This document shows positions 32,405 through 40,827 of a DNA stretch of 64,000 nucleotides, piece by piece (position 1 is the stretch's first letter; each line of letters starts with the position of its first letter). Made by a program: the position numbers and the translations under genes. Below the pieces are notes generated by a model. That model worked only from the letters and a program-made list of their open reading frames with translations, had not been told where the DNA came from and ran no database searches. Source of the DNA: Pigmentiphaga sp. (lineage in GTDB: Bacteria > Pseudomonadota > Gammaproteobacteria > Burkholderiales > Burkholderiaceae_B); NCBI GenBank assembly GCA_023228945.1, contig JALOAI010000001.1, forward strand, positions 248,001 to 312,000, written 5' to 3'.

Positions 32405-32432
32405 GTCCATCATCCTGCACGACTTTGGCGCA

Positions 32433-33644
32433 CTAGAGAAACAAGGATTGAAGATCGTTGAGAAAGCGCCAGCCCAATGGCGTAGGCGCGAGGCGGGTCG
32501 GGTCGGCGTCGAGCAGGCCTCGCTCCACCGCGCGGCGCAAGGGCGCCTGGATCGCCGCCAGCGACAAGCCGGTGCGTTCGGCAAACCAGGCGGCGGGCAC
32601 GCCGTCGCGCAGCCGCAGGGCGTTGAGCATGAACTCGAACGGCAGATCATCGGCAGTCAGCTCGCGCGTGTCGGCCAAGGCCGCGCCCTCGGTCTCCAGC
32701 TTTTGCATCCAGCGCTCGGGTTGCCGGATCCTCGCCTGGCGTACGATGCGATCGTGGAAGGAAAGCTTGCCGTGCGCCCCCGGGCCCACCCCCAGGTAAT
32801 CGCCAAACTCCCAATAATTGAGGTTGTGCCGGCAGCGTGCGCCCGGCCTGGCGTAGGCGGATACCTCGTACCGCTCCAGCCCCGCCTCCGCCAGCAGGGC
32901 TTCCACCCGGTCCTGCATTTCGCCGGCCTGATCGTCGTCGGGCAAGCCCGGCGGTGGATACTTGGCGAACACGGTGTTGGGCTCGAGCGTCAGGTCGTAG
33001 CACGACAGATGTTCGGTGCCAAACGCCAACGCGGCGCGTACATCGCGCTCCAGGCCCGCCATATCCTGGCCGGGCAGCCCGGTCATCAAATCGAGATTCA
33101 CACGCTCAACGGCGGCCAGCGCGGCCTCGATCGCCGCCCTGGCCTGCCGGCCGTCATGAATCCGGCCCAAGGCCAGCAGACAGGCATCGTCGAAACTCTG
33201 GATGCCCAGCGACAGGCGATTGACGCCGGCCCGCGCATAGCCTTGGAATCTGCCATGCTCCGCCGTACCGGGATTGGCCTCCATGGTGATCTCGGCCTCG
33301 GGCAGCAAGGGCAGATAAGCGCGCACCATGCCCAGGAGCTCGTCGACCGCCGCCACCGACAGCAGGCTGGGCGTACCGCCCCCCAGGAATACGCTGGTGA
33401 TTCTGCGTCCCCACACCTGCGGCAGGCTCTGCTCCAGATCGCGGCGCAAGGCGGCAAGGTAGGCGCCCTCGGGGATTTCGCCGTCCAGCGCGTGGGAATT
33501 GAAATCGCAATACGGGCATTTGCGCACGCACCATGGCACGTGGATGTACAGCGAAAGCGGCGGCAGGGCCGTCAAAACCGCGCCGGGGGCCGCACCCGGG
33601 GCTTTGCGGCCCAATTCGGACACAATGGGAATTGCGCGTGCCAT
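32433..33644 (-). CDS. hemW: HemW-type radical SAM protein
   Basis: 403 residues. The radical SAM cluster motif is WCVRKCPYCDFNSH (CxxxCxxC), followed by VFLGGGTPSLLS and VNRLSLGIQSFDD; a HemN C-terminal domain ends the protein. It lacks the extra N-terminal part of true coproporphyrinogen oxidases, so it is best called HemW, a heme chaperone, not HemN. The ATG at 33644 follows GGAGGG. It ends 28 bases before the yggS start and is likely cotranscribed with it. Confidence 0.92.
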   Translation of the reverse strand: MARAIPIVSELGRKAPGAAPGAVLTALPPLSLYIHVPWCVRKCPYCDFNSHALDGEIPEGAYLAALRRDLEQSLPQVWGRRITSVFLGGGTPSLLSVAAVDELLGMVRAYLPLLPEAEITMEANPGTAEHGRFQGYARAGVNRLSLGIQSFDDACLLALGRIHDGRQARAAIEAALAAVERVNLDLMTGLPGQDMAGLERDVRAALAFGTEHLSCYDLTLEPNTVFAKYPPPGLPDDDQAGEMQDRVEALLAEAGLERYEVSAYARPGARCRHNLNYWEFGDYLGVGPGAHGKLSFHDRIVRQARIRQPERWMQKLETEGAALADTRELTADDLPFEFMLNALRLRDGVPAAWFAERTGLSLAAIQAPLRRAVERGLLDADPTRLAPTPLGWRFLNDLQSLFL

Positions 33645-33774
33645 CAGCCGCCCTCCGCCCGACCGGCAAGTGGGCGCCGATCCGGATCGGGATACCTTCC
33701 TTTTGCGGCTCCCTGCCGCACAATGGCGGCCCCGGCGCGGGCCGGCGGGAGGCATCGGCGGCAAGGGCGTGTGC

Positions 33775-34395
33775 TCATGACGCGGCCGTCCAGTCGGACA
33801 AGCGCGCCAGCAGCGCGCGCATCGCCTGGCCGCGGTGGCTGGCGGCATTCTTGCGGTCGGCCGCCATCTGCGCCACGGTCTGGCCCAGCTCGGGCACGAA
33901 GAACAAGGGATCGTAGCCGAAGCCGTTGTCGCCAGCCGGCGCCTCAGCAATGCGGCCATGCCACACGCCCTCGGCCACCAGCGGCTGCGGGTCGTCGGCG
34001 TGCCGTACCAACACCAGCACCGCCACGTAGCGGGCGCGGCGATCCAACTGCCCTTTCAGCTTGCGCAGCAACAGGGCATTGTTGGCGGCATCTGACCGGG
34101 CGCCGCCCTCCAGCGCCGCGTAGCGCGCCGACACCACCCCCGGCGCGTCGCGCAGCGCGGTGACGCAAAGACCCGAATCGTCGGCCAGCGCCGGCAAGCC
34201 GGTCAGCCGGCTGGCATGGCGCGCCTTGGCCAGGGCATTTTCAAGAAACGTGACGTGCGGCTCCTCGGCTTCAGGCACGCCAAGCTCGGCCTGCGGCACC
34301 AGGGTCCACCCCTTGGCCGCCAGCAGCTCGCCGAACTCTCTCAGCTTGCCGGCGTTGTTGGAAGCCAGAACCACACGTTGCAAAGCGGAACTCAC
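33775..34395 (-). CDS. rdgB: Non-canonical purine NTP pyrophosphatase (RdgB/HAM1)
   Basis: 206 residues. Family marks: VVLASNNAGKLREFGELLA, VTFLENALAKARHASRLTG, PALADDSGLCVTAL, GVVSARYA, GDNGFGYDPLFFVPELGQT and KNAASHRGQAMRAL. It removes ITP, XTP and dITP from the nucleotide pool. Between rph and hemW on the minus strand, the typical betaproteobacterial order. Confidence 0.96.
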   Translation of the reverse strand: MSSALQRVVLASNNAGKLREFGELLAAKGWTLVPQAELGVPEAEEPHVTFLENALAKARHASRLTGLPALADDSGLCVTALRDAPGVVSARYAALEGGARSDAANNALLLRKLKGQLDRRARYVAVLVLVRHADDPQPLVAEGVWHGRIAEAPAGDNGFGYDPLFFVPELGQTVAQMAADRKNAASHRGQAMRALLARLSDWTAAS

Positions 34396-34471
34396 ACAAA
34401 CTCCTTATCCAGGATCTTACCGGGCGAATGGATGCCATCGGCTTTTTTTTGCCGCCGGGCCGCCCCCAGGC

Positions 34472-34530
34472 AAAAGCCCCCGCGGGGGGCAGCGCCACCG
34501 CGCTAGCGGCAAGCGTGGGGGCCTTTTTAT
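34472..34530 (-). terminator. Terminator-like hairpin at the end of rph
   Basis: Long stem formed by AAAAGCCCCCGC (34472-34483) and GTGGGGGCCTTTTT (34515-34528) with a GC-rich interior. There are T-runs on both sides, so it can work on either strand. The rph stop codon lies at its edge. Confidence 0.65.
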
Positions 34531-35279
34531 ACTACGCCGCGACAGCGCCGCTGCGCCTCCAGCAGTTCGGCGATGCCCCGCTCGGCCAAGCCGAGAAGCG
34601 CATCCAGCTGCGCCCGCGAAAAGGGCGTGCCCTCGGCGGTTCCCTGGACCTCGACGATGCCGCCGCTGGCCGTCATCACCACGTTCATGTCGGTCTCGCA
34701 ATCGGAGTCCTCGGGATAGTCCAGATCGAGTACGGCCGCGCCTCGATACAGCCCCACCGACACGGCGGCCACCTGGTCGCGCAGCACCGGCCCGGCAACC
34801 TCGCCGCGCTGCGCGAGGCCATCGATGGCGTCCGCCAGCGCCACCCAGGCGCCGGTGATGGCGGCCGTGCGCGTGCCGCCGTCGGCCTGGATGACGTCGC
34901 AATCCACCTGGATGGTGCGCTCGCCAAGCGCCTGCAAATCGCAGACCGCGCGCAGGCTGCGCCCGATCAGGCGCTGGATCTCCAGCGTGCGCCCGGTTTG
35001 CTTGCCGCGCGCCGCCTCGCGGCTGCTGCGGGTATGGGTGGCCCGCGGCAACATGCCGTATTCGGCCGTGACCCAGCCCTGCCCCTGACCCTTGAGAAAG
35101 GGCGGCACGCGGTTTTCGACGCTGGCGGTGCAGATCACCCGCGTGTCGCCGAAGCTCACCAGCACCGAGCCCTCGGCATGCCGGGTATAACCGCGTTCGA
35201 AGGTGACTTGCCGCAGCTGTGCCGGTGTGCGGCCCGAGGGCCGCGGAGTTGCTGCGGAAGCCAAAGAAGAAACTGTCAT
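34527..35279 (-). CDS. rph: RNase PH
   Basis: About 250 residues. Conserved segments: SGRTPAQLRQVTFERGYTRH, GSVLVSFGDTRVICTASVE, GWVTAEYGMLPRATHTRSSR, EIQRLIGRSLRAV, QVDCDVIQADGGTRTAAITG and DLDYPEDSDCETDMNVVMT. It trims tRNA 3' ends by phosphorolysis. The ATG at 35279 is preceded by AGGCGG. Divergent from yicC, the usual arrangement. Confidence 0.96.
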   Translation of the reverse strand: MTVSSLASAATPRPSGRTPAQLRQVTFERGYTRHAEGSVLVSFGDTRVICTASVENRVPPFLKGQGQGWVTAEYGMLPRATHTRSSREAARGKQTGRTLEIQRLIGRSLRAVCDLQALGERTIQVDCDVIQADGGTRTAAITGAWVALADAIDGLAQRGEVAGPVLRDQVAAVSVGLYRGAAVLDLDYPEDSDCETDMNVVMTASGGIVEVQGTAEGTPFSRAQLDALLGLAERGIAELLEAQRRCRGVV

Positions 35280-35290
35280 GCCATGCCGCC

Positions 35291-35296
35291 TACAAT
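35291..35296 (+). promoter_or_regulatory. Possible -10 element of yicC
   Basis: TACAAT, 33 bases upstream of the yicC ATG, in the short divergent space with rph. No clear -35 box was seen. Confidence 0.35.
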
Positions 35297-35329
35297 AAGC
35301 CAATCAGCCGCCATTTTACGGGCCTTGCC

Positions 35330-36256
35330 ATGATCCGCAGTATGACCGCCTTCGGCAACGCCGCCGAAGCCTGTTCCCTGGGCCTCGTTGCCGTCGAGTT
35401 GCGTGGTGTCAATAGCCGCTTTCTCGACCTCCACTTCCGCTTGCCCGACGATCTCCGCCACCTCGAAACCGCCTTGCGCGAGCGCATCCAGCGCCACGTC
35501 AGCCGCGGCAAGATCGAAATCCGCGGCAACGTCCAGCGCCAGACCGCCACCATGGCCGGCAAGCTCAATCCCGACGCCTTGCGCCAGCTTGCCGCTACGC
35601 TGGAGCAAGTCAAAACCCTGCTGCCCGAGGTTCAAGCCCCACGGCTGGCCGAGGTGCTCGCATGGCCGGGCGTGCAAGGCGATACCGAGGGCGACTGGGA
35701 TGCCGCCACCCTGACCGCGGCCGACTCCGCCCTCGAACAATTCAATCAGGGTCGCCTCGCCGAAGGGCAGCGCCTGGCGCAAACCATGGGCGAATGGGCC
35801 ACCAGCATCGCCGACATCGTCCAGACCGTCGAAAGCGCCCTGCCCCAGGTGCTCACCGAGTACCGGGAGCGCCAGGCTCGCAAGCTTCGCGAAACCTTCG
35901 ATACCGCCTTTCCCAACGGCCTCGAGCATGTCAGCGGCCCCGAGCTCTCCGAGCGCCTGGCCCACGAAACCGCCCTGTTCTCGTTGCGCATCGACGTGGC
36001 CGAGGAGGTGGCGCGGCTACGCTCCCATTTGGTGGAACTGCGCCAGATCCTGGCCGGCAAACCGGCGGGCGGCGAGCGCCGCCAGCGCGGCGGCGCGGGT
36101 TCCGCGGGCAAGCGGCTGGATTTCCTGCTGCAGGAAATGAACCGCGAAGCCAACACGCTGGGCTCCAAGGCCGGCGCGATCGAGATGACGCGGGCGGCGG
36201 TGGATCTCAAGCTGTTGATCGAGCAGTTGCGGGAGCAGGCGCAGAATATTGAGTGA
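35330..36256 (+). CDS. yicC: YicC-family endoribonuclease-like protein
   Basis: 308 residues. MIRSMTAFGNAA at the N-terminus, VELRGVNSRFLDLHFRLPD, and the C-terminal GKRLDFLLQEMNREANTLGS, IEMTRAAVDLKLLIEQLREQ are family signatures. E. coli YicC has been linked to RNA degradation. In many Burkholderiales gmk follows yicC; here an IS66-like remnant and a toxin-antitoxin pair follow instead. Confidence 0.93.
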   Translation: MIRSMTAFGNAAEACSLGLVAVELRGVNSRFLDLHFRLPDDLRHLETALRERIQRHVSRGKIEIRGNVQRQTATMAGKLNPDALRQLAATLEQVKTLLPEVQAPRLAEVLAWPGVQGDTEGDWDAATLTAADSALEQFNQGRLAEGQRLAQTMGEWATSIADIVQTVESALPQVLTEYRERQARKLRETFDTAFPNGLEHVSGPELSERLAHETALFSLRIDVAEEVARLRSHLVELRQILAGKPAGGERRQRGGAGSAGKRLDFLLQEMNREANTLGSKAGAIEMTRAAVDLKLLIEQLREQAQNIE

Positions 36257-36261
36257 TATCC

Positions 36262-36423
36262 ACCAAAGTAAACTTCGTACCCATCATGGCGCCGGCGGCA
36301 CCGGATCGCCACATCGAGATCGAACTGTTCCGGGGCCCGACTCGGGCCACTGTGCACTGGCCCATTAGCGAGGCTGGCAGTTGCTGGCGCACGATGGCAA
36401 GAAGCAGACAGTGGGCCGAGTGA
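36262..36423 (+). pseudogene. Remnant of an IS66-type TnpA-like protein
   Basis: A 53-codon open stretch starting 5 bases after yicC. It reads VNFVPIMAPAAPDRHIEIEL and then FRGPTRATVHWPISEAGSC before the sequence degenerates. The pattern IEIEL..GPTRATVHWP..EAGSC resembles the C-terminal end of IS66-family accessory transposase proteins. No intact insertion sequence or terminal repeats were seen. Identification is by memory of the family and is tentative. Confidence 0.45.
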
Positions 36424-36437
36424 GCCGGAGCGCGGCC

Positions 36438-36481
36438 TTTACCGAAACGGCAAACGCCGGTTACGATACGGTAAATGCCGG
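36438..36481. promoter_or_regulatory. Repeated operator in front of the toxin-antitoxin operon
   Basis: Two direct repeats ACGGCAAACGCCGG (36447-36460) and ACGGTAAATGCCGG (36468-36481), 21 bases apart, lie just before the antitoxin ribosome site. TTTACCG (36438-36444) and CGGTAAA (36469-36475) form an inverted pair around them. Two copies two helical turns apart suit autorepression by the antitoxin complex. Confidence 0.55.
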
Positions 36482-36494
36482 ATTCGGAGGTTCT

Positions 36495-36944
36495 ATGTTC
36501 GCTGAAGCGTTAAGGGAAGCGGGGTATGCCGCCTATCGGGCACGCTTGAACGCGCTGTTGGGCATTCCCGAGGAGGCGGGCGAGACGCAAATTCATCGCA
36601 TGATCGTAGAGGGCTTTCCGGCCAATCGCCTGATTGAGCTCTGTGAGAACGGCGCCATCACGCCGGTGGAGAGGGATCAAATCATCCCGCTGCGCACGTT
36701 GAAGACACGACTTCACAAGGGGCAATCGCTTACCGTCCATGAGAGCGACAGCCTATTTCGTGCGGCACATATCATGGCCATGGCCGAGACGATCTTCGGG
36801 GATTCACGAAAGGCCAAGCGTTGGCTGATAAAACCGAAGGAACGGTTTGACGGGCAAAGCCCGATGGACCTGCTTGCGACTCAGAGTGGTACGAATCAGG
36901 TCGAGGAAATGCTTTTGCAAATCGCCGAAGGATACGCATTTTGA
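36495..36944 (+). CDS. DUF2384/Xre-MbcA-ParS-type antitoxin
   Basis: 149 residues. The C-terminal half has the family layout: LFRAAHIMAMAETIFGDSRK, AKRWLIKPKERFDGQSPMDL and LATQSGTNQVEEMLLQIAEG. The N-terminal half (GETQIHRMIVEGFPANRLIE) is the Xre-like helix-turn-helix region. It should neutralise the RES toxin encoded next and repress the operon. GGAGG lies 5 bases before the ATG. The stop overlaps the toxin start as TTGA. Confidence 0.9.
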   Translation: MFAEALREAGYAAYRARLNALLGIPEEAGETQIHRMIVEGFPANRLIELCENGAITPVERDQIIPLRTLKTRLHKGQSLTVHESDSLFRAAHIMAMAETIFGDSRKAKRWLIKPKERFDGQSPMDLLATQSGTNQVEEMLLQIAEGYAF

Positions 36945-37393
36945 TCCTCTGGCGCGTCAGCGCCTTTCCCGATCTCACGGGACGTGGTGGTCTGTATGCC
37001 TCTGGCCGATGGCATCGTGTCGGCCAGCCGGTCGTGTACCTGACCGAGAGTCCAGCAGGCGCCATGCTGGAGGTCCTGGTTCACCTGGAGGTTGACCCGG
37101 AGGATCTGCCGGAGAACCTGCGTCTCATGCGTATCGAGCTAACAGACCAGGTTTGCCAACTCGCGTATCAACCAACCCTTCCCGACGATTGGCGGGACCG
37201 CAAGGATGTGACTCAGCAATTGGGGGCCGCTTGGCTTGCCCGAGTCGATAGCGCATTGATGCGGGTGCCGAGCGCGATCATGCCCCACACGCACAATTGG
37301 CTTCTCAATCCGCGCCACCCTCAGGCCGAGACCCTCTCCCTTGTCGTTGAAACCTTGAAACTGGACAGCCGTCTCTTCAAAGGCAGAACTTGA
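36941..37393 (+). CDS. RES-domain toxin
   Basis: 150 residues. RES features are GLYASGRWHRVGQPVVYLTE followed by SPAGAMLEVLVHLEV, with conserved Arg, Tyr, Glu and Ser residues. Members of this family (for example MbcT) are NAD+ phosphorylases or glycohydrolases that deplete NAD when free of antitoxin. A TTG start overlapping the antitoxin stop was chosen because the family sequence (LWRV) begins immediately and no later start would keep it. A GGCCCC/GGGGCC hairpin follows. Confidence 0.9.
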   Translation: MILWRVSAFPDLTGRGGLYASGRWHRVGQPVVYLTESPAGAMLEVLVHLEVDPEDLPENLRLMRIELTDQVCQLAYQPTLPDDWRDRKDVTQQLGAAWLARVDSALMRVPSAIMPHTHNWLLNPRHPQAETLSLVVETLKLDSRLFKGRT

Positions 37394-37403
37394 GAGCTTC
37401 CGA

Positions 37404-37419
37404 GGCCCCTATCGGGGCC
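37404..37419 (+). terminator. Hairpin after the RES toxin gene
   Basis: GGCCCC-TATC-GGGGCC, 10 bases after the toxin stop. Strong stem but no U-run. Confidence 0.35.
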
Positions 37420-37559
37420 CGGCGTTCGCGAAGAAAATCAGCGACTTACAGAACGTTTTCTTGTGAGTGAATTGCCTCGAGCTTCCTGGACACGCTTTCC
37501 TCAAGACAGCGAGCCGCATAGTGGCCTCACGGCATACCCATCACAAGCAATCTCAACGC

Positions 37560-37601
37560 GCAACATTTTTTCTGCCATCGTTGCAAATAAGCGACACAAC
37601 G
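37560..37601. promoter_or_regulatory. Inverted repeats upstream of kynB
   Basis: GCAAC (37560-37564) pairs with GTTGC (37580-37584), and CGTTG (37579-37583) pairs with CAACG (37597-37601). Kynurenine operons are often controlled by the Lrp-type regulator KynR, whose gene is usually adjacent but is absent from this window. Low confidence. Confidence 0.25.
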
Positions 37602-37630
37602 AATCGCATGGCGCGGCTATCTTGGGCGCC

Positions 37631-38293
37631 ATGAACGACAGCACCCTGCCCCTGTGGGACATTTCTCCCCCCGTTTCCACCGCCAGCCCGGCGTTCCCGG
37701 GCGACACTCCCTATTCGCAGCAATGGGCCGCCACCATCGGCCCCGGCTGTCCGGTCAACGTCAGCGCGATCACGCTTTCGCCACACGTGGGCGCGCACGC
37801 CGATGCCCCGCTGCACTATGACCCCGATGGAGCCGCCATCGGCGCTTTGCCGCTGGACGCCTTCCTGGGACCATGCCGGGTGATTCATGCCATCGCCTGC
37901 GGGCCGCTCATCGAGTGGCGTCATCTCGAACACGCGGTGGACCACCTGCCGCCCCGCGTGCTGGTGCGTACCTACGACCGCATGCCGGTGGACCGCTGGG
38001 ACGGCGCCCTCACGGCTTATGCCCCAGACACCATCGAACGCCTGGCCGATGCCGGTGTGGTGCTGGTAGGCATCGATACCGCCAGCATCGATCCCGCCGA
38101 CAGCAAGCAGTTGCTCAGCCATCAAGTGATTCGCCGGCGCGGCCTGCGTGTCCTCGAGAATCTGGTCCTCGATGCCGTCCCCGAAGGCGACTACGAGCTG
38201 ATCGCGCTGCCCCTGAAGCTGATGCAGGCCGACGCCTCGCCGGTGCGGGCGATTCTGCGCCCTCTCACCCGAGCCGCGGGCATGGATTGCTGA
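37631..38293 (+). CDS. kynB: Kynurenine formamidase (arylformamidase)
   Basis: 220 residues of the cyclase/KynB metal-dependent family. Metal-site marks: the DISPPVSTASPAFPGDTPY start, SPHVGAHADAPLHYDPDG and GVVLVGIDTASIDPADSKQL, with HQVIRRRGLRVLENLVLD near the end. It hydrolyses N-formylkynurenine to kynurenine. The ATG at 37631 was chosen because the family N-terminus begins there; the frame upstream to 37463 is unrelated. First gene of kynB-kynU-kynA. Confidence 0.95.
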   Translation: MNDSTLPLWDISPPVSTASPAFPGDTPYSQQWAATIGPGCPVNVSAITLSPHVGAHADAPLHYDPDGAAIGALPLDAFLGPCRVIHAIACGPLIEWRHLEHAVDHLPPRVLVRTYDRMPVDRWDGALTAYAPDTIERLADAGVVLVGIDTASIDPADSKQLLSHQVIRRRGLRVLENLVLDAVPEGDYELIALPLKLMQADASPVRAILRPLTRAAGMDC

Positions 38294-38368
38294 CGCAAAA
38301 CGATCGCGCCCGTTCCGGCGGACGAAAAAACACTTTCACATAAACCCCTTCATGAATCTGGAGACCTC

Positions 38369-39652
38369 ATGCCCATCACCCTGAACGATTGCCGCGCCCT
38401 GGATGCGCGCGACCCTCTACGCTCCCTGCGCGACCATTTCGACATTCCCGAAGGCGTGATCTATCTCGATGGCAACTCGCTGGGCGTCATGCCGCGGGCG
38501 GCACCGGCGCGCGTGGCCGAGGTCGTGGCGCGGGAATGGGGTCACGATCTGATCCGCTCCTGGAACAGCGCGGGCTGGGTGGACCTGCCGCAGCGCCTGG
38601 GCAACCAGATCGCATCACTCATCGGCGCCAGCCAGGACGAGGTGGTCTGCACCGATACCACCTCCGTCAACCTGTACAAGGTGATGAGCGCTGCGTTGAA
38701 CATCGCGCGCACCGATAACCCATCGCGGCGGCGCGTCGTCAGCGAGCGCAGCAACTTTCCCACCGATCTCTACATCGCCGAAGGACTGTGCCGGGAGCGC
38801 GGGCTGGAGTTGGTACTGCTCGAACCCGAGGAAATCGCCGACTCGCTGACCGATGACGTGGCCGTGCTCATGCTCACCCATGTCAATTACCGCACCGGCG
38901 CCATGCACGACATGGCCGCCGTCACCGCCGCGGCGCAGGCCCGGGGCATCCTGTGTGTCTGGGATCTCTGCCACAGCGCCGGCGCGGTGCAGGTGGATCT
39001 TACCGGCGCGAATGCCGACTTCGCCGTGGGCTGCACCTATAAGTATCTCAATGGCGGACCGGGTTCGCCGGCCTTCGTCTGGGTCCATCCGCGCCATGCC
39101 GATCGCTTCTGGCAGCCGCTGTCGGGCTGGTGGGGCCATGCCGCGCCCTTTGCCTTTACACCGGACTACCAGCCGGCGCCAGGCATCGCCCGGTATCTGT
39201 GCGGCACCCAGCCCATTCTGAGCATGTCGGCCTTGCAGTGCGGGCTGGATGTCTTCACCGCCGCCGAGGCTCTGGGCGGTATGGCCGCGCTGCGCGCCAA
39301 ATCGCTGGAGCTGACCGATCTGTTCATCCAGTTGGTGGAAGAACGCTGCCCGGGGCATGGCTTGGGCCTGGCGACGCCGCGCAATCACGCCCAGCGCGGT
39401 TCGCAGGTTTGCCTGAGCCGCGACGAAGGCGCTTACGCCATCGTGCAGGCCTTGATCGCACGCGGCGTGATCGGCGACTTCCGCAAGGGCGACGGTGGCG
39501 CCGGCCGCCACCCGGACATCCTGCGCTTCGGCTTCACGCCGCTGTACCTGGGTTTCGAAGACGCCTGGCACGCTGTCGAACATTTGCGCCAGGTGCTGGA
39601 AAACGGCGAGTGGCAGCGGGCGGAATTCAACCAGCAGAACGCAGTGACCTGA
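38369..39652 (+). CDS. kynU: Kynureninase
   Basis: 427 residues, PLP fold-type I. Seen: VIYLDGNSLGVMPRAAPARV, VCTDTTSVNLYKVMSAALNI, VWDLCHSAGAVQVDLTGA, the PLP Lys in GCTYKYLNGGPGSPAF, and LSMSALQCGLDVF. It cleaves kynurenine to anthranilate and alanine. GGAG precedes the ATG by 6 bases. It lies between kynB and kynA in the tryptophan-to-anthranilate pathway. Confidence 0.97.
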   Translation: MPITLNDCRALDARDPLRSLRDHFDIPEGVIYLDGNSLGVMPRAAPARVAEVVAREWGHDLIRSWNSAGWVDLPQRLGNQIASLIGASQDEVVCTDTTSVNLYKVMSAALNIARTDNPSRRRVVSERSNFPTDLYIAEGLCRERGLELVLLEPEEIADSLTDDVAVLMLTHVNYRTGAMHDMAAVTAAAQARGILCVWDLCHSAGAVQVDLTGANADFAVGCTYKYLNGGPGSPAFVWVHPRHADRFWQPLSGWWGHAAPFAFTPDYQPAPGIARYLCGTQPILSMSALQCGLDVFTAAEALGGMAALRAKSLELTDLFIQLVEERCPGHGLGLATPRNHAQRGSQVCLSRDEGAYAIVQALIARGVIGDFRKGDGGAGRHPDILRFGFTPLYLGFEDAWHAVEHLRQVLENGEWQRAEFNQQNAVT

Positions 39653-39733
39653 GGCAAAGCCTTGCCCGGACACACCCCATCCACGCCGTCCGAGGCCGCC
39701 GCGTGCCCATCGGACGGCTATATAGAGACTGAC

Positions 39734-40618
39734 ATGCACGATCCCAAACCCATCGACTCTTCCACCCACACCCCGGGTACCCCGACGCCGGAAGATATCG
39801 TCCACGCCGAACGGGCCCAGCTCGATTTCAGCCGCGATATGAGCTATGGCGACTACCTGCAGCTCGACGCCATCCTGAACGCGCAAAAGCCCTTATCGCC
39901 GGCGCACGACGAACTCCTGTTCATCATCCAGCACCAGACCAGCGAACTCTGGATCAAGCTGATGCTGCACGAGCTGCGAGCCGCCATCGGCCACGTTTCG
40001 AACGATGATTTGCCGGTGGCATTCAAGATGCTGGCGCGCGCCAGCCGCATCATGGAGCAACTGGTGCATGCCTGGGACGTGCTGGCCACCATGACGCCCC
40101 CCGAGTACAGCGCCATCCGGCCCTACCTGGGCAACTCCAGCGGCTTCCAGAGCTATCAGTATCGCTGTGTCGAGTTTTCGCTCGGCAACAAGAATGCGGC
40201 GATGCTCAAGCCCCACGCCCACCGGGCCGATCGGCTGGCGCTGGTGCGCGAAGCCTACGAATCGCCCTCGCTGTACGACGAGTCGTTGCGCCTGCTCGCA
40301 CGCCAGGGCCTGCCCATCCCCGAGAACTACCTGGAACGCGACTGGACCCAGCCTTACGTCGAGAGCGAAGCCGTGGAGCAGGCCTGGCTTACGGTGTATC
40401 GAGATCCCCGGCGCTATTGGGATCTGTACCAGCTTGGCGAAAAACTGACCGACCTGGAAGACGCCTTTCGCCTTTGGCGCTTCCGTCACGTCACCACGGT
40501 GGAACGGATCATCGGCTTCAAGCGGGGCACGGGTGGTACCGGCGGCGTCAGCTACCTGCGCAAGATGCTGGACGTAGTGCTGTTTCCCGAGATCTGGAAG
40601 CTGCGCACCAGCCTTTGA
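39734..40618 (+). CDS. kynA: Tryptophan 2,3-dioxygenase
   Basis: 294 residues, heme dioxygenase. Family segments: SYGDYLQLDAILNAQKPLS, FIIQHQTSELWIKLMLHEL, GNSSGFQSYQYRCVEFSLG, FRLWRFRHVTTVERIIGFKR and GTGGTGGVSYLRKML. It opens the indole ring of tryptophan to N-formylkynurenine. The ATG at 39734 is 82 bases after kynU. Its stop TGA is also the first part of the dispersed element TTGACCACGCG. Confidence 0.97.
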   Translation: MHDPKPIDSSTHTPGTPTPEDIVHAERAQLDFSRDMSYGDYLQLDAILNAQKPLSPAHDELLFIIQHQTSELWIKLMLHELRAAIGHVSNDDLPVAFKMLARASRIMEQLVHAWDVLATMTPPEYSAIRPYLGNSSGFQSYQYRCVEFSLGNKNAAMLKPHAHRADRLALVREAYESPSLYDESLRLLARQGLPIPENYLERDWTQPYVESEAVEQAWLTVYRDPRRYWDLYQLGEKLTDLEDAFRLWRFRHVTTVERIIGFKRGTGGTGGVSYLRKMLDVVLFPEIWKLRTSL

Positions 40619-40760
40619 CCACGCGCCCAAGCGCAAGCCTCGTCGTTCACGGCGAGGTCAGCGAGGCCAAACTTGCTGGAGCCGAAGGCTCCCCCGAATG
40701 GTGGCGGAGAAGCTCCGGCCGAAAGGCCGGAGTTCTTCACCACGTGCCCAAGCGCAAGCC
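40615..40760 (+). repeat. Dispersed TTGACCACGCG element after kynA
   Basis: Starts with TTGACCACGCG, then CAAGCGCAAGCC, overlapping the kynA stop. A second partial copy ACCACGTGCCCAAGCGC begins at 40738. The same opening occurs at 47019 and, inverted, at 54823. The segment GGCCGGAGTTCTTCACC is shared with the 54.8-kb copy. Confidence 0.75.
40713..40738 (+). terminator. Rho-independent terminator downstream of kynA
   Basis: CTCCGGCC-GAAA-GGCCGGAG followed by TTCTTC. An 8-bp GC stem with a stable GAAA tetraloop. Confidence 0.75.
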
Positions 40761-40783
40761 CCGTTATGCATGACGGGGCTTTG
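40756..40783 (+). terminator. Second terminator-like hairpin after kynA
   Basis: AAGCCCCGT and ACGGGGCTT arms flank TATGCATG; T bases follow. It is nearly symmetric, so it could also end nnrS transcription from the other strand. Confidence 0.6.
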
Positions 40784-40827
40784 TGGAGCTTCTGGGCGGC
40801 GCCGAAGGCGGCGCAGGCCCGGTTTTT

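Noticed and set aside
32433..33644. Coproporphyrinogen III oxidase HemN
   Set aside because: Shorter N-terminus and a CxxxCxxC motif without the extra Cys of true HemN fit HemW.
32265..34163. 632-codon plus-strand frame opposite yggS, hemW and rdgB
   Set aside because: Antisense to three conserved genes; low-complexity translation.
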